Source of the DNA: Macrotis lagotis
Taxonomy: Eukaryota; Chordata; Mammalia; Peramelemorphia; Peramelidae
DNA length: 64,000 nt
Direction: 5' to 3'
Assembly: GCF_037893015.1 (NCBI RefSeq)
Contig: NC_133666.1
Span: 659,750,008-659,814,007, forward strand
Part shown: positions 22,181-32,695 of the stretch, piece by piece
Layout: each line of letters begins with the position of its first letter
Position numbering within the stretch: position 1 is the first letter of the stretch
Position numbers and translations under genes: made by a program
The notes under the pieces: model-generated
Seen by the model: the letters and a program-made list of their open reading frames with translations, nothing else
Told to the model about the DNA's origin: nothing
Database searches by the model: none

Positions 22181-22389
22181 TGCACAATGATCCTTTAGTC
22201 AAATGAGTTTAATGTAGGAAAATCTGAAATCTCCAAATCTTCAGGTTATTCTTCTGAGGAATGAGGGGCTGGACTACATGACCATCATATCCCTTCAGAC
22301 TTAGAGTCCTTTGATCCCAGCTAGTCTTTGAAAAAGGATTACTATTCTGATGACTCTTACTTGCCTATAGAAAACAAGTCTAATCTAAT
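22181..22389 (+). repeat. weak MIR/CR1-like remnants
   Basis: GAGGGGCTGGACTACATGACC and TCCCTTCAGACTTAGAG resemble a 3' end of this kind, decayed. Confidence 0.35.
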
Positions 22390-22580
22390 CAAATGAAAAA
22401 AGCCCTAGTTTGTGTATCAGATGATTTGGGGTATCATCCCAATTCGGCAAGTAACTTGCTGCATGACCTTGAACTCTCTTTGGATCCCTATCAGCTTCAA
22501 TTCCTACCTTTGTAAAATGTGGAAGCTAGATTAGATCATTATAAACTCCCTTTCAGCTTCCTGATTGTAATAATCTGATT
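22390..22580 (+). repeat. MIR
   Basis: CTGCATGACCTTGAACTC, TACCTTTGTAAAATGTGG and CTCCCTTTCAGCTTCCTG give the MIR order. Confidence 0.7.
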
Positions 22581-23090
22581 TGCTATTCAGTGACAAACAC
22601 AAAGCTATGCACATTGTAAGCACCTGGATTAATTCAAGTCCAAATGTATGAAATGTAACTAAGATCAGAAGTGCAGATTTAGATTGTGGGAATAAAAGAT
22701 TGTCCCTACCTTCAAAAAAACCTTACATTCTATATTGTATGCATAAGTAAGGAATACAAAGCAATTTCCAGAAGATACTATTGTGGAGATAAAACGAATC
22801 AAAAGGATGAATTAATGAATATTTCAATATTCCGATGACTCATGGTTTGGGTGGTAATAAATATTGCATTTATCAATGCAGATCTCAACTCCTGTATACT
22901 TTCCTGGATGGACTTCAAAATATGTGGAGACGAAAAAAATTTAAAAATTAGCTCCATACAGCCAGCCTGTGAAACTTCCTTAGGCTATTTTTTTTGTACA
23001 GTCCATGGCAAGACAATCCTATACTCAAAGCTTTCTAGGGTCTTTCAGAACAGAATTGGCACAGAACTAAGAATAACAAGGGGAAAACTT
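22581..23090. other. unassigned sequence
   Basis: A frame of 86 residues at 22842-23102 has no recognisable domain and runs into the next SINE. 22680-22740 resembles the 'cagtccctgccctcaaggagcttacattct' repeat unit in decayed form. Confidence 0.35.
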
Positions 23091-23243
23091 TGGGGTCACT
23101 AGGTGGTGCAATGGATAAAGTACCAGCCCTGGAGTCAGGAGAACCTGGGTTCAAATCTGGTCTCAGACACTTAATAATTACCTAGCTGTGTGGCCTTGGG
23201 CAAGCCACTTAACCCCATTGCCTTGCAAAAACTGAATAAAAAG
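23091..23243 (+). mobile_element. tRNA-derived SINE (WSINE1-like)
   Basis: GGGGTCACTAGGTGGTGC head, CACTTAATAATTACCTAGC middle, CATTGCCTTGCAAAAAC tail, followed by a G-run. Confidence 0.9.
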
Positions 23244-23409
23244 GGGGGGGGGGGAGAACCATAAGGGAATTTGAATTAGGCTCCAAATGGTGGTATAAAA
23301 ATATTCTGTAAGGGTAAGTACAGTTGTCATTCCCTGCCCTACTTCCCTCCTCTGGGAAAGATTTTCTCCTTGAACTAAACTGAATGGAATAGAATAGTAA
23401 TGGGATCAA

Positions 23410-23735
23410 ATTTAATCCATTCTTTGATTGTACCCTATATCTGGAATATTCTTCTCCTCCCTATGCCTCCTGACTTCCCTGGCTTTCCTTAAATGCTCAG
23501 TTCAAATAATTTTTCCTGTAGGAGGTTTTTTCTAGCCCTTTCTATTGCTAGTTTCTTACCTAAGATATTTCTGTTCATCTCCACTGTTTGCATTTTATAT
23601 ATGGACAGAGTTATTTGCCTATTATGGACATTTGAGTCCTTTGAGGGAAGGAACCACATTTTTCATCTTTGGATACTGAGCACAACAAAATCACTGGCTA
23701 AATGTTTAATCAATCAATTAATTAATATGATTGCT
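23410..23735 (+). mobile_element. L2 LINE 3' end
   Basis: TATCTGGAATATTCTTC, CTCAGTTCAAATAATTTTTC, TTTGAGGGAAGGAACC, ending in AATCAATCAATTAATTAAT, a degraded L2 terminal repeat. Confidence 0.75.
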
Positions 23736-23889
23736 GACTCATTGACTAAGTGAAGTAAAAAATGCATGCAATTACTCAAATGAAAAGAGTAACAAGTATT
23801 ATTGAGGTTCATGGACAAATGATTGGGGTACAATAGCTAGAAAGTCTCTCCTTGATAGAAAGAGCTATAACTCTTTTAAGATATCTATT

Positions 23890-24052
23890 GGGGGGAGCAG
23901 CTAGGTGGCTTAGTGGATAAAGCACCAACCTGGAGTCAGGAGGACCTGAATTCAAATGTGACCTTAGACACTAAATAATTACCTAGTTGTATGACCTTGG
24001 GCAAGTCACTTAACCTCATTGCTTTGCAACTCCCCCCCCAAAAAAAACCAGA
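23890..24052 (+). mobile_element. tRNA-derived SINE (WSINE1-like)
   Basis: GCAGCTAGGTGGCTTAGTGG head; tail replaced by C8A8 after CATTGCTTTGCAACT. Flanked by TAAGATATCTAT on both sides (target duplication). Confidence 0.9.
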
Positions 24053-24182
24053 ACAATATAAGATATCTATGAGGGCTAGAGGTCATCATAACCAACTTAC
24101 CAACAGAATGCCCTTGTTTGGAACCTGGGCTACTCTTTTTAACTGCCTGCGTCTTGTACTGATTCAAAGTCCATGGTTCCAG

Positions 24183-24332
24183 GGCAGCTAGGTGGCACAG
24201 TTGATAGAGCACTAACCCTGGAATCAAGAGGACTTAAGTTCAAATCCAGTCTCAGACGTTTATTACTTACTTAACTGTGTGATATTGGGCAAGTCATTTT
24301 TTTTGTCTTGTAAAAATCAAGAAAAAAAAAAG
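24183..24332 (+). mobile_element. tRNA-derived SINE (WSINE1-like)
   Basis: GGCAGCTAGGTGGCACAG head and A10 tail; AAAGTCCATGGTTCC and AAAGTTCATGATCCC flank it as an imperfect duplication. Confidence 0.9.
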
Positions 24333-25795
24333 TTCATGATCCCAATCAACTTTCTGACTTAGAGGTAGGATACATCCTATAATTCTGGTTTATCTTCTGA
24401 TTTTGAACCTATTTACCAAATGCCTCTTTTGGGGCCCTCTGCCCAAATTATTTCCATAGGAAGATATAGGAGATGTTGTGAAATCTGAGATGACAAAAAT
24501 CTACCTCTATCCCAAGACATTCCTTGATTTTCATACAAATGGAATTAGAACAAGAACAGAATAGCAAGTAAAATCTTTGGGCTATATATTTTCCTGCATT
24601 ATGCGTATCTGTCAGTAAGAAAACTTGGGGTTAATGTGCTATATTCCACCCAGGTAAGATCTCCCTGTATCCCTATATTAATGTTTTGTTTTTTGAATCA
24701 ATGTTCCTATATGTGTCGTTATTTGGCACCATGTTGGTCAAATATGTTTATATAATTGACTATATTAGAATGTCTGTTTGTGGGAGTGTTTGATAGTATG
24801 TTGACCTTGGCAATAGTTCCTGAGATAAAAGTCCATAGAAATGCCCATCATGGGAGACATGGCCATACTGTGTCTCCCCACCCTCTGATTCCCAGCAAGG
24901 AGTTCATTATGTGGATGGAAGAAGATATGACTGCTTCTGTGCTCAGAGCAAACTGAGAAGCTGGCATTCAAAACTCATTATTCACAAATCCAATTTTTAA
25001 AATTATATTTGGTCAGTAAGTGCCCACTCACAGGAGAAATGCTTGGTACGTGGGTAAGGAATTTTCTGTTGATCAAGTATGAATTTTTCTTGGTTAACCA
25101 TCACTCAAGTCCATCTTTCTGACACAGACTGAATAATACTAATTTTAAAAAGATAATTTTTGGTAGGTGCATTTCTAATCTGAAAGGAGGAGAATCCACT
25201 GGTTTGAGAAATGTTTTAAAAAGTCAAATAATTGTTTAGGAATGAGAGGAGGAGGGAAATGGGGAAAGCAAGGGATTCTATAATTACCCTACAAACTAAA
25301 GCTAATTTATTTTCTTAGTCATTATTAGAAGTCTGTGAAATGAAGCAATCTACTTTGACATGCTCCAATGGACAGAAAAATATTGGTTCCTCTTATTTCT
25401 TCAGATTGTAAAACTTCGAAAGTGATTGAGCTGGGGTGTGAGAGAAGTCAAAGTAGTTACTCATAGAATGCTGAAGGAGAGAGGATTATGGGAGACAGGA
25501 TTTTGTAAATAGCTACAGAATTTTGGTCACTAAGGCCCTAAGAAATGAGGGAAGTTTAAGCTATTTAGAGTTGAGGAAAAGATATTAAGTTTGGTTTCGA
25601 CATTTCCCTAAATAGTCTCCCTGTACTCTCTCCTTACAGCTATCTTCTCCATTCCCATGGGTTCAATTATCACCTCTATTCGAATGATTTCCAAATGTGC
25701 ACTGCTGCTCACAGCTTCTCCCTTGGGCACTACCACTACATCAATATCAGTTGCTGGTTGGTCATTTCTATCTAGGATGGGTTTTTTGTCACCTA
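24333..25795. other. unassigned non-coding sequence
   Basis: No repeat or gene recognised over 1.4 kb. Short frames at 24756-24956 and 24765-24971 overlap on opposite strands and have no domain. 25290-25370 has moderate-complexity AT-rich sequence. Confidence 0.35.
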
Positions 25796-25870
25796 TATCA
25801 AAGTGTCCCAAAGGCACATGATAGTTTGCCCTCATTGGAAGTCTTCAAGCAGAGGCTAAATGAATCAATA
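25796..25870 (+). repeat. CR1/L3 LINE fragment
   Basis: TTGCCCTCATTGGAAGTC and TTCAAGCAGAGGCTAAATG match the CR1/L3 segment 'ccgtcactggaggtcttcaagcagaggctgg'. Confidence 0.7.
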
Positions 25871-25939
25871 ACTGAATCAAAAAGGATTTATTTAGTTCTT
25901 ATTCTGTTCCAGGAGCTGTGCTAAGTATTGAGAATACAA

Positions 25940-25940
<1 letters not shown>
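25871..25940 (+). repeat. ancient interspersed repeat ('catttattaagcacctac' unit)
   Basis: AGGATTTATTTAGTTC, CCAGGAGCTGTGCTAAG and ATTGAGAATACAAATAC follow the order of this widespread unit, also seen at 28640, 33245, 39805, 53190, 58510 and 59795. Family name not assigned. Confidence 0.6.

Positions 25941-25990
<50 letters not shown>
25941..25990. repeat. (CA)n microsatellite
   Basis: About 25 uninterrupted AC units. Confidence 0.97.
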
Positions 25991-25993
<3 letters not shown>

Positions 25994-26617
25994 AATATGC
26001 AGTCTCTGAGAACTTATATTCTTATAAACAACACATAGAGGAGAGTGATGACTGGAGAAGGGAATTCTAGTCTGGGAAGTCACAAGAATGGTAAGCAGAG
26101 TCATAGGATAGTTGTTTGGCTATGTCTTTTTCCGTCACAATGAGCATTTTGATTTGATTACAGTCCCCTTAGAAATGGGGGAGAGGAAGAACACATGTTT
26201 GTCTGTGAAATGTGACTAGTGAGTGTGGTAAAACATGAGATGATCAGCTCCTAAGGATGACTAAGGTAGGATCTGGGGACCCATTTGGTAGCAGTATGGA
26301 TCACTGTGAGGTATGGTGGAGTGTCTGGAAATCAATCTAGGTATATGTGCTGAGATCTCACCCACAAAGGATGATCGTTCCATAGGGGATGTTATTGTGA
26401 GTATTTTCTTTCTCTTATGGGTTAGACTGCATGCTGCAGCTCCTTCTAGCTCTCAGAATTCTAGGATCCTGATTCTATGAACTTACTACCTTCTATCCAA
26501 AACAAAATACTCCTGCTGACTTAAGCATCTTTCATATTTGGAATGAAAAAGAAACTTATAGACCAATTTATCTTGTTTAGAGAAGAGGAAACTGAAGTTC
26601 AAGAAAGGGAAGTCACA
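25991..26617. other. unassigned sequence
   Basis: 26400-26470 (GTTAGACTGCATGCTGC, CTTCTAGCTCTCAGAATTC) resembles a MIR or CR1 end. The rest is unrecognised. Confidence 0.35.
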
Positions 26618-26755
26618 GGCATCATCATCATCCTATCATCATCAACAACATATCATCATCATTATCACCACCACCTAAACAACAATAGCATCATCAGTAT
26701 GACCATCAACAACATCATCGGTGTCATCATCAACGATATATCATCATCATCACCA
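26618..26755. repeat. imperfect (CAT/CAA)n trinucleotide tract
   Basis: CATCATCATCATCC and ATCATCATCATC blocks broken by CAACAACA. The frame read through it (His/Asn/Ile-rich) is not a gene. Confidence 0.85.
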
Positions 26756-26756
26756 C

Positions 26757-26990
26757 TAAAATTATATAGTACCTACTATGTGTCAGGCATTGTGTTATGT
26801 ACTTTGCCATTTTTATCTTATGTGATCTTCACAACATCCCTTGAAAGAAGATACTAATATTTTAGAAATGAGAAAACCAAGGCAGACTGAAGTTAAGTGA
26901 CTTGTCCAGGACACATTGCTAGGAAATTTCTGAAGTCACATTTGAACTCAGGTCTTACTGATTTTAGGCTGAGGGCTCAGAAACAACAAC
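26757..26990 (-). repeat. MIR
   Basis: AGTACCTACTATGTGTCAGG, ATGTGATCTTCACAACATCC, AGAAATGAGAAAACCAAGG and TTTGAACTCAGGTCTTACTG follow the minus-strand MIR order. Confidence 0.8.
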
Positions 26991-27039
26991 AACATTAATA
27001 ATAATAATAATGATAGCCTTTATATAAGGTATTCCAAAA

Positions 27040-27290
27040 GTCTTAGTGAGGCTTTAAATGAACACATTAAAATTTGTAATGTGTTTTAAAAATATTATCT
27101 CAAGTGATCTTTGCAACAAATCTGGGAGGTAGGTGCTGTTGATATTCCTATTTTACAGATGAAGAAACTGAGACAAGTAGAAATTAAGTGATTTGCCCAG
27201 GATTACAGCTTTTAAGTGTCTGAGGCTAGATTTGATCTCATCTTCCTGATTCCAGTACCATCCTTCTATTCACCATGCCACCTAGATATC
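27040..27290 (-). repeat. MIR
   Basis: AGTGATCTTTGCAACAAATC, TTTACAGATGAAGAAACTG, AGGATTACAGCTTTTAAG, ending CATGCCACCTAGATATC. Confidence 0.8.
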
Positions 27291-27455
27291 ATAAGAAGTG
27301 ACAATGCTGTAAAATTAATTCAGCTCTTTCTATCCTTCTATTTTTTCCTTTCATCAATATTCTATTCTCCCCACAGTCTCAGATATCACAATCATGATAA
27401 GAAAATGGAGGACAACTCCTTTCAGCAGATTCACTAGATTCACTATCATTCTTTT

Positions 27456-27607
27456 TTTTTTTTAAGTTTTTGCAAGGTCATGGTGTTAAGTGGCTTGCCC
27501 AAGGCCACACAGCTAGGTCATTATTAAGTGTCTGAGGCCAGATTTGAACTCAGGTACTCCTGACTCCAAGGCCAGTGCTCCATCCACTGTGCCACCTAGC
27601 CGCCCCT
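27456..27607 (-). mobile_element. tRNA-derived SINE (WSINE1-like), perfect target duplication
   Basis: Reversed SINE from the T-run to GCCACCTAGCCGCCCCT. Flanked by a perfect 14-bp ACTATCATTCTTTT (27442-27455 and 27608-27621). The TTCTTTT end is the usual L1 endonuclease-type target, so it was mobilised by L1 and is recent. Confidence 0.95.
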
Positions 27608-27621
27608 ACTATCATTCTTTT

Positions 27622-28085
27622 CATTGGAAAGACCTGGGTCTGTATTGTCATTATGACCTTCAATGCTTGATTCTCTCTCCAACCCCATTCAGTTGCCAAT
27701 TTTTTTTTAATGTGAGCTGCCACATTATTCCCTGAATGTTTGCCTTTCTCTCCATTCCCATTGCAAACATTCTAGTTAAGAGCTTCATTTCTTTTTTTCC
27801 CCCTCGGATTGTTTTAATAGTCTCCAAACTGACCATCTTGCCTCCAATCTCTCCTGTCTCCAATTTATCCTTTGTATTGGTGTCAAAGTCATCTGTCTCA
27901 TATACAGGTCTAATAATTTCAACCCCCTATTCAAATGTCTTCAATATCTTCTTTATTGTCTACCAGTGAAAATTTAAATAAATTATCCTAACTCCAATCG
28001 ACCTTTCCATTTATATTTCATATTAATTCTCCACATACCCTCCACTTTAGCTAAACTGGACAAACAGCTGTTTCATGATCTTCTG
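27622..28085 (+). mobile_element. L2 LINE fragment
   Basis: CAATCTCTCCTGTCTCC, GTGTCAAAGTCATCTGTC, CCTATTCAAATGTCTTC and AATTATCCTAACTCC follow the L2 ORF2 3' part ('aacttcagtggctccctattgcc'). Confidence 0.55.
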
Positions 28086-28089
28086 AGTT

Positions 28090-28325
28090 CTCCTTCAGTA
28101 AATGACCCTATCACTTAATACTTATATGACCTTGAGAAAGTCACAACTTCCAGTTTCCCCGTCATCAACATTCCATTGCCTCCACAGTCTCAGGTATCAC
28201 TATTGTGAAAAGGCAAAAAATAAATTAAAAAAATAGAGAACAGCTCCAGGTCCCAATTCCTCATTTATAAAATGAAGTCTCTAACATCCTTTCTAACTCT
28301 AAATTGGTGATCTCATGGTTCCTGT
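28090..28325 (+). repeat. MIR with an internal insert
   Basis: CTTATATGACCTTGAGAAAG then TTATAAAATGAAGTCTC and CTTTCTAACTCTAAATTG are MIR. Between them, 28162-28250 resembles 27354-27430 (CACAGTCTCAG-TATCAC). Confidence 0.55.
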
Positions 28326-28359
28326 CCTGAAATGACAGATTTTTAGCTTTGGTAGGGAC

Positions 28360-28625
28360 CTACCTAGTTTAACTCATATTGGAAGAAGAAAATCCACCCT
28401 CAAATACCTATAAATGATCATCTAGTCTTTGTTTGAAGCTCTCTAGAGGTTACTGGGTTAGATCAATGTTAGACCAATATAGTTTTGAATGACTCTAATT
28501 GGTAGCAGATTTAATGGTGTAGTTTCCCCCTTATAGCCAGCTTAAATGTACCTCTCCAATGTTCACCTATTAATCCATTATCTTATCCTCTGGGGCTAAA
28601 GAGAACAAAATAATTAATCTCCTAC
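28360..28625 (-). mobile_element. CR1/L3 LINE fragment
   Basis: ATGATCATCTAGTCTTTGTT, AAGCTCTCTAGAGGTTAC and CCTCTGGGGCTAAAGAGAAC match the reverse of CR1/L3 ('catccagcctctgcttgaagacc', 'ctctggggccaagcagaa'). Confidence 0.65.
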
Positions 28626-28639
28626 AACATTGAAATTAA

Positions 28640-28755
28640 TCAATCAACAAGCATTAGGTCATCCTCTGTTATGTGCCAATCACTGTATTGGAGCCTAGGA
28701 ATACAAAGAAAGACAAAACCAGTCTGTACTCTCAAGAGAATTACAGTCTAGAAAA
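28640..28755 (+). repeat. ancient interspersed repeat ('catttattaagcacctac' unit)
   Basis: AATCAATCAACAAGCATTAGG, ATGTGCCAATCACTGTATTG, CTCTCAAGAGAATTACAG. Confidence 0.65.
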
Positions 28756-29078
28756 AAATTCAGTTCTACTTAGGGGCAGCATCTTTTTCTTGCGTGTGGT
28801 TTGTTCGAGCCTTCCCCTCTAACCCATACTGGTTTTATGACCCTGAGCAAGTTATCAAATCTCCCAGTGTCTCAAATAACTCTCTATGATTGGAATCTGC
28901 AAAGCAGATACAGGTCTGCTTTGGTAGAGAAATTCTTTAGTCAAATTAATTCTAGTGCTGGAAATAATCTCAGTACTTTTCTTCAACTACAAATATCAAT
29001 CATTTTACCTACCTGCAGGAGAGTTTGCCTAACAGTAAAGATAATACAATGATGTGGACTTGTCCCATGATAAGTATG
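28756..29078. other. unassigned, weak tRNA-SINE remnants
   Basis: 28820-28900 (TTTTATGACCCTGAGCAAG, CTCCCAGTGTCTCAAATAAC) suggests a decayed MIR-like SINE. No gene. Confidence 0.4.
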
Positions 29079-29312
29079 GGAAGCTAGGTGGCCTGGACAC
29101 AGAGTCAAGAAGCCATCTTCCTGAGTTCTAATGTGGTCTCAGATGCATCCTAGCCCCTGGATAAGTCATTTAACCCTGTTTCCCTCAGTTTCCTTATCCA
29201 TGCAATGAGCTGGAGAAGGATATGATAAGTTACTTCAGTATCTTTGCCAAGAAAACTCCACCTGGGTCAAACATGACTGAAATGACAATAACGATATGGA
29301 CAATAACAAATG
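29079..29312 (+). mobile_element. tRNA-headed SINE with RTE/BovB-like tail
   Basis: GGAAGCTAGGTGGCCTGG head, CTCAGTTTCCTTATCCATG middle, and a tail with ACTTCAGTATCTTTGCCAAG, like the BovB 3' end ('actccagtattcttgcc..agtcggacacgactga'). Confidence 0.8.
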
Positions 29313-29364
29313 ATAAATGCCTCCTTTTCTATCTGACCTCCAAAAAATGTAAAGATGAGATTAA

Positions 29365-29582
29365 GAAAATGTTGTTACTTATTTTGGCATTTTTTCAAAA
29401 CCACTTTAAATGAATTATCTCATCTGATGTTTACAAGAACTCTGAGAGGTGGTACTTCACTTAGCTCCATTTTACAGAGTAGGAAACTAAGTCACATAAC
29501 TAGTAGGTGTAAAGGTGACATTTGAACTCAAGTCTTCCTTATTCCACTGTTGCATTCTATCCCCCGCACTACACTGCATCCA
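29365..29582 (-). repeat. MIR
   Basis: AATTATCTCATCTGATG, CCATTTTACAGAGTAGG and TTTGAACTCAAGTCTTCC. Confidence 0.7.
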
Positions 29583-30059
29583 CAAATAAATAGTTTACAA
29601 TCTAAGAAATGTAGCTAGAGATAAGAACAAGGCGATGAGACTTGTTTATTGAATCATTGAGACCATCAAGGTTGGTTGTCCACACTACAACAAGCAATTA
29701 TGTTGACTCTACTCCAAGCTGACCATTGCTTTTTCTATAATAAATTGACTGGAATATCTCTTTGTGGTGGATCCACTGCCAAATGATTGCTGTGGAAGAA
29801 CAAGGCAACTGAGGCAGTCTCAGAAATGAGAGAAATTAGGAGAGGCCACATCATCCCCCAAGGAAATGAGGGCAGCCTGCACTTTATCTCCCTCCATAGA
29901 CAACCAGTCCCAGAGCACCCCTATATTTTATTGTCTACTCAGATGAGATAATGATTGTCTCATCTACATGGAGGTATCAGACTGGTGACTTATTACAAAT
30001 GCTGGGTTGGATAACTTTATCCAATGTGGTTGCTTTACCACTGTGATATAAGTCCAAGG
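29583..30059. other. unassigned sequence
   Basis: Balanced base composition, no recognised repeat, no frame with a domain. Confidence 0.3.
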
Positions 30060-30275
30060 ACCCTGGGCTTTGAATCTGGAGAATTGGCTACCAGTATTGA
30101 TTCTGACCAAGTGAAGGACCTTTAGAGCAGCGGTGGGGCTTTATCCCTAACCTACCATTTTCTGGACTACAAAATGGGGCTAATAATCTGTGCCTTGTCT
30201 CTCTCATGGGGCTACCATGAAGATCCATGAAGACGATAATAGATAGGAAAGAATTTACACATTGTAAAGGGAGAA
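30060..30275 (+). repeat. MIR
   Basis: TTTTCTGGACTACAAAATGG and GGGGCTACCATGAAGATC in plus-strand MIR order. Confidence 0.65.
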
Positions 30276-30299
30276 ATAAAAATAAGGGATTGTGATGAT

Positions 30300-30870
30300 T
30301 AAAATAGAAGATAAAGACAATTTATCAACTACTTGGGACAGGATGCAATCTGCCCAGCTTTCCAACCCTCCCCTTTTCCATAGTCTCCCAGTTTATTGTC
30401 GCTTATTTTAATTATACAGATTTTTAATAAAGATTAGCTCGCTTCAAAGTCCTCCAACGTGCTCTCCATGTAATCAGGCTGCAGAACCGTGGATTGTTTT
30501 TTTTACAGATATGCCATCCTGTTCTAAATATAAACGTTCATTATCATCTCTTCACCTAATGGGAAAGAGGGTGATGTACATGTCATTCTGGAGGCACTTT
30601 GGGGGACAATCTTTCTTTCTTACTATTGCCTGAGCAAAGATGGATTTTTCCATAATACTATCATAAAACATTCATAAACAGTAATGCTTTGTTTATTATG
30701 AGACTTGTAAATTACCTGTTAAATGTCTCAAAAACCATTCTGGTCCATAACCACCTGGTGTCATCTGGGAGACTAGGAGAGAGCGTGTTCTAATCCTCCG
30801 ATTGCTTTTTCATGTTTTCATGATTCATATTTCTCATGCTATGAGGGCTTCGGCAGCAACAAGAGATAGA
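30300..30870. promoter_or_regulatory. candidate conserved non-coding element
   Basis: About 570 bp free of recognisable repeats, of high complexity, with several CpGs preserved in a CpG-poor window (GTTTATTGTCGCTTATTTTA, TTAGCTCGCTTCAAAG, TCCAACGTGC). It holds homeodomain/forkhead-like words (TTTTAATTATACAG, ATTCATAAACAGTAATGC, TTTGTTTATTATGAG). No open frame over 60 codons. Type of function unknown. Confidence 0.4.
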
Positions 30871-30884
30871 TGGTAATTGAATCA

Positions 30885-31345
30885 TAGAATATTCCAATAA
30901 GATGTACTTGACGATAGGATCACAGAAGTAGACCGCAAAGAGATCTCAGCAACCGTCTTCATTTTATGGACAAGGAAACTGAGGCCCAGGGAGGTTAAAT
31001 GACTTAATATCATAGATTGAGAACTGAAAGAGACCTTAAAGATGATTTAGTATGAAACCTTCCAGTTTATAGATGTAGAGTCTGAGACTGTAAGAAATTA
31101 AGTGACCTGTCCATGGTAGTCCAGCTATTAAGTGATGAAAGTAGTATTACAACCAATCTCCTTTGACTTTAAATGCAGAATTCTTTTCTGCCACATCAGG
31201 TTGCTTCGAAAAAATAAAAGTTTCCAAAATCATAGGACCATAGTTTCCGAGCCAAAGGGAAACCCAGTAGTCATCATTTTACAGATGAAGAAACTGGAGT
31301 CCAAAGAGATTAAATGACTTTACTAAAGGTCAGACTGGTAATTGT
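30885..31345 (-). repeat. three successive copies of a MIR-related unit
   Basis: Three units in the same sense, roughly 30885-31008, 31009-31150 and 31225-31345, each with an 'atagaat...agagatcat' start and AAACTGAGGCCCAG / GTAAGAAATTAAGTGAC / AAACTGGAGTCCAAAG type ends. Confidence 0.6.
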
Positions 31346-31389
31346 AAGCATCAGAGCTGGGAAAGGCTATAGGGGTAAAATATTACTAT

Positions 31390-31545
31390 TTTAACAAAAA
31401 CTGATATTTATAGAATGGTTTTATGTTCAAAAGCACTTTATCTCCATCATCTCATTTTATTCTCATAACAATTCTGTGATGTAGAGGTCAATTTTAAACC
31501 CAAGTCATTCTGATAAAAGTATCTTCAAGCCACTATACTTGCAAC
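31390..31545 (-). repeat. MIR
   Basis: AAAAGCACTTTATCTCC, CTCATTTTATTCTCATAAC, TTCTGTGATGTAGAGG. Confidence 0.7.
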
Positions 31546-31629
31546 TTCTATTTCAGTTAGAAATACTGTAAGTAGAAGAGAGCTTTGCACAACAAAGATG
31601 GAAGGAATCTATGAATAGAGAATATCATA

Positions 31630-32165
31630 TCAAGAAGGGGTCTTATAGAAATCATGAGCAGGTAGATTTCAAAAAAACCTGGAAAGACTTACATGAACTG
31701 ATGCTGAGTAAAGCGAACAAAACATTGTATACAACAACAGCAATATTGTGTGATGATCTTTTATGATTGTGTTACAATTAATTATTTTCAGCAGTTTACA
31801 GCAACACAGAGATCACAGACAATTCCAAATAACTTGGGATGGAAAATGACGTCCATGTCCTGAGAATGAACTATAGAGTCTAAATGCAGACAAAAGTGCA
31901 CTATTTTCAATTTTATAAATTTGTTTTTTTGTTTTTTCTTTCTCACATTTTTTCCTTCTTTGTTCTGATTCTTTTTTCACAGCTTAACTAAATGAAGCAT
32001 GTTTAACATGTTTATATATGTATAATCTATATCAGATTACATGCTTTCTTAGGGAGGGGGAGGTAAAGGAAGGAGTGAGAAAAAGGTGGAAGTGAAAAAC
32101 TTACAAAAACTGAAGGCTAAAAAATTATTTTACATGTAAATAAAGAAATACAATATTTTTTAAAG
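31630..32165 (+). mobile_element. L1 LINE, 5'-truncated
   Basis: ATCATGAGCAGGTAGATTTC, CTGGAAAGACTTACATGAAC, CAATATTGTGTGATGATC and the terminal ACATGTAAATAAAG with A-rich end give the L1 ORF2 end and 3' UTR. Confidence 0.9.
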
Positions 32166-32202
32166 AAGGAAGTCTTAAATTTTTTTAAAAAAACCTGTTA
32201 CA

Positions 32203-32338
32203 GGGGCAGCTGGTGGTGTGTGGATAGAGCACTGGCCCTGGAGTCAGGAGGACTTGAGTTCAAATCCAGCTTCAGACTTAGCTGTATAACCTTGGACAAG
32301 TCACTTAACCCCATTGCCTTGCAAAAAAAAAACAACAA
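32203..32338 (+). mobile_element. tRNA-derived SINE (WSINE1-like)
   Basis: GGGGCAGCTGGTGGTGTG head, CAGACTTAGCTGTATAACC (short internal deletion of the TAATAATTACC part), A9 tail. It sits just after an L1 end. Confidence 0.9.
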
Positions 32339-32479
32339 CCCTGTTAGAGATGAAAGGTTCCTTGAAAAAACAACTTAAAAGAGAATAGAATGTGTTCAGA
32401 GGAATACTGAATGTCAGAGTTGGGAGGGGCCTTAGATTTAGCATCTGGTCCAGAGGTTCTTAGCCTTGAATATCTGGGG
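32339..32479. other. short repeat remnants
   Basis: GTCAGAGTTGGGAGGGGCC and CATCTGGTCCAGAGGTTC suggest a further MIR-related piece. Confidence 0.4.
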
Positions 32480-32695
32480 ACAAAATAGAGCAGTGGTCTA
32501 AGAATTCAAATTCTACTTAATACTTAATGGCTGTTTGAATCTGGGAAAGTCACTGACCCTCTGTGTGCCTCACTTTCCTTTTTGAAAATAAATAGCACCT
32601 ACTTTACAGAGTTTTTGTAAGGATCAGCTGAGATAATATTTATATAGTGCACAGCTCTTGGGATATAGTAGGTGTTTAACAAACATGTGCTTTGT
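32480..32695 (+). repeat. MIR, nearly complete
   Basis: GAATCTGGGAAAGTCACTG, GTGTGCCTCACTTTCC, TTGTAAGGATCAGCTGAG, GCTCTTGGGATATAGTAGG: full MIR order. Confidence 0.85.

Noticed and set aside
26618-26755. CRISPR-like spaced repeat
   Set aside because: An impure trinucleotide tract without regular spacers, in a vertebrate genome.
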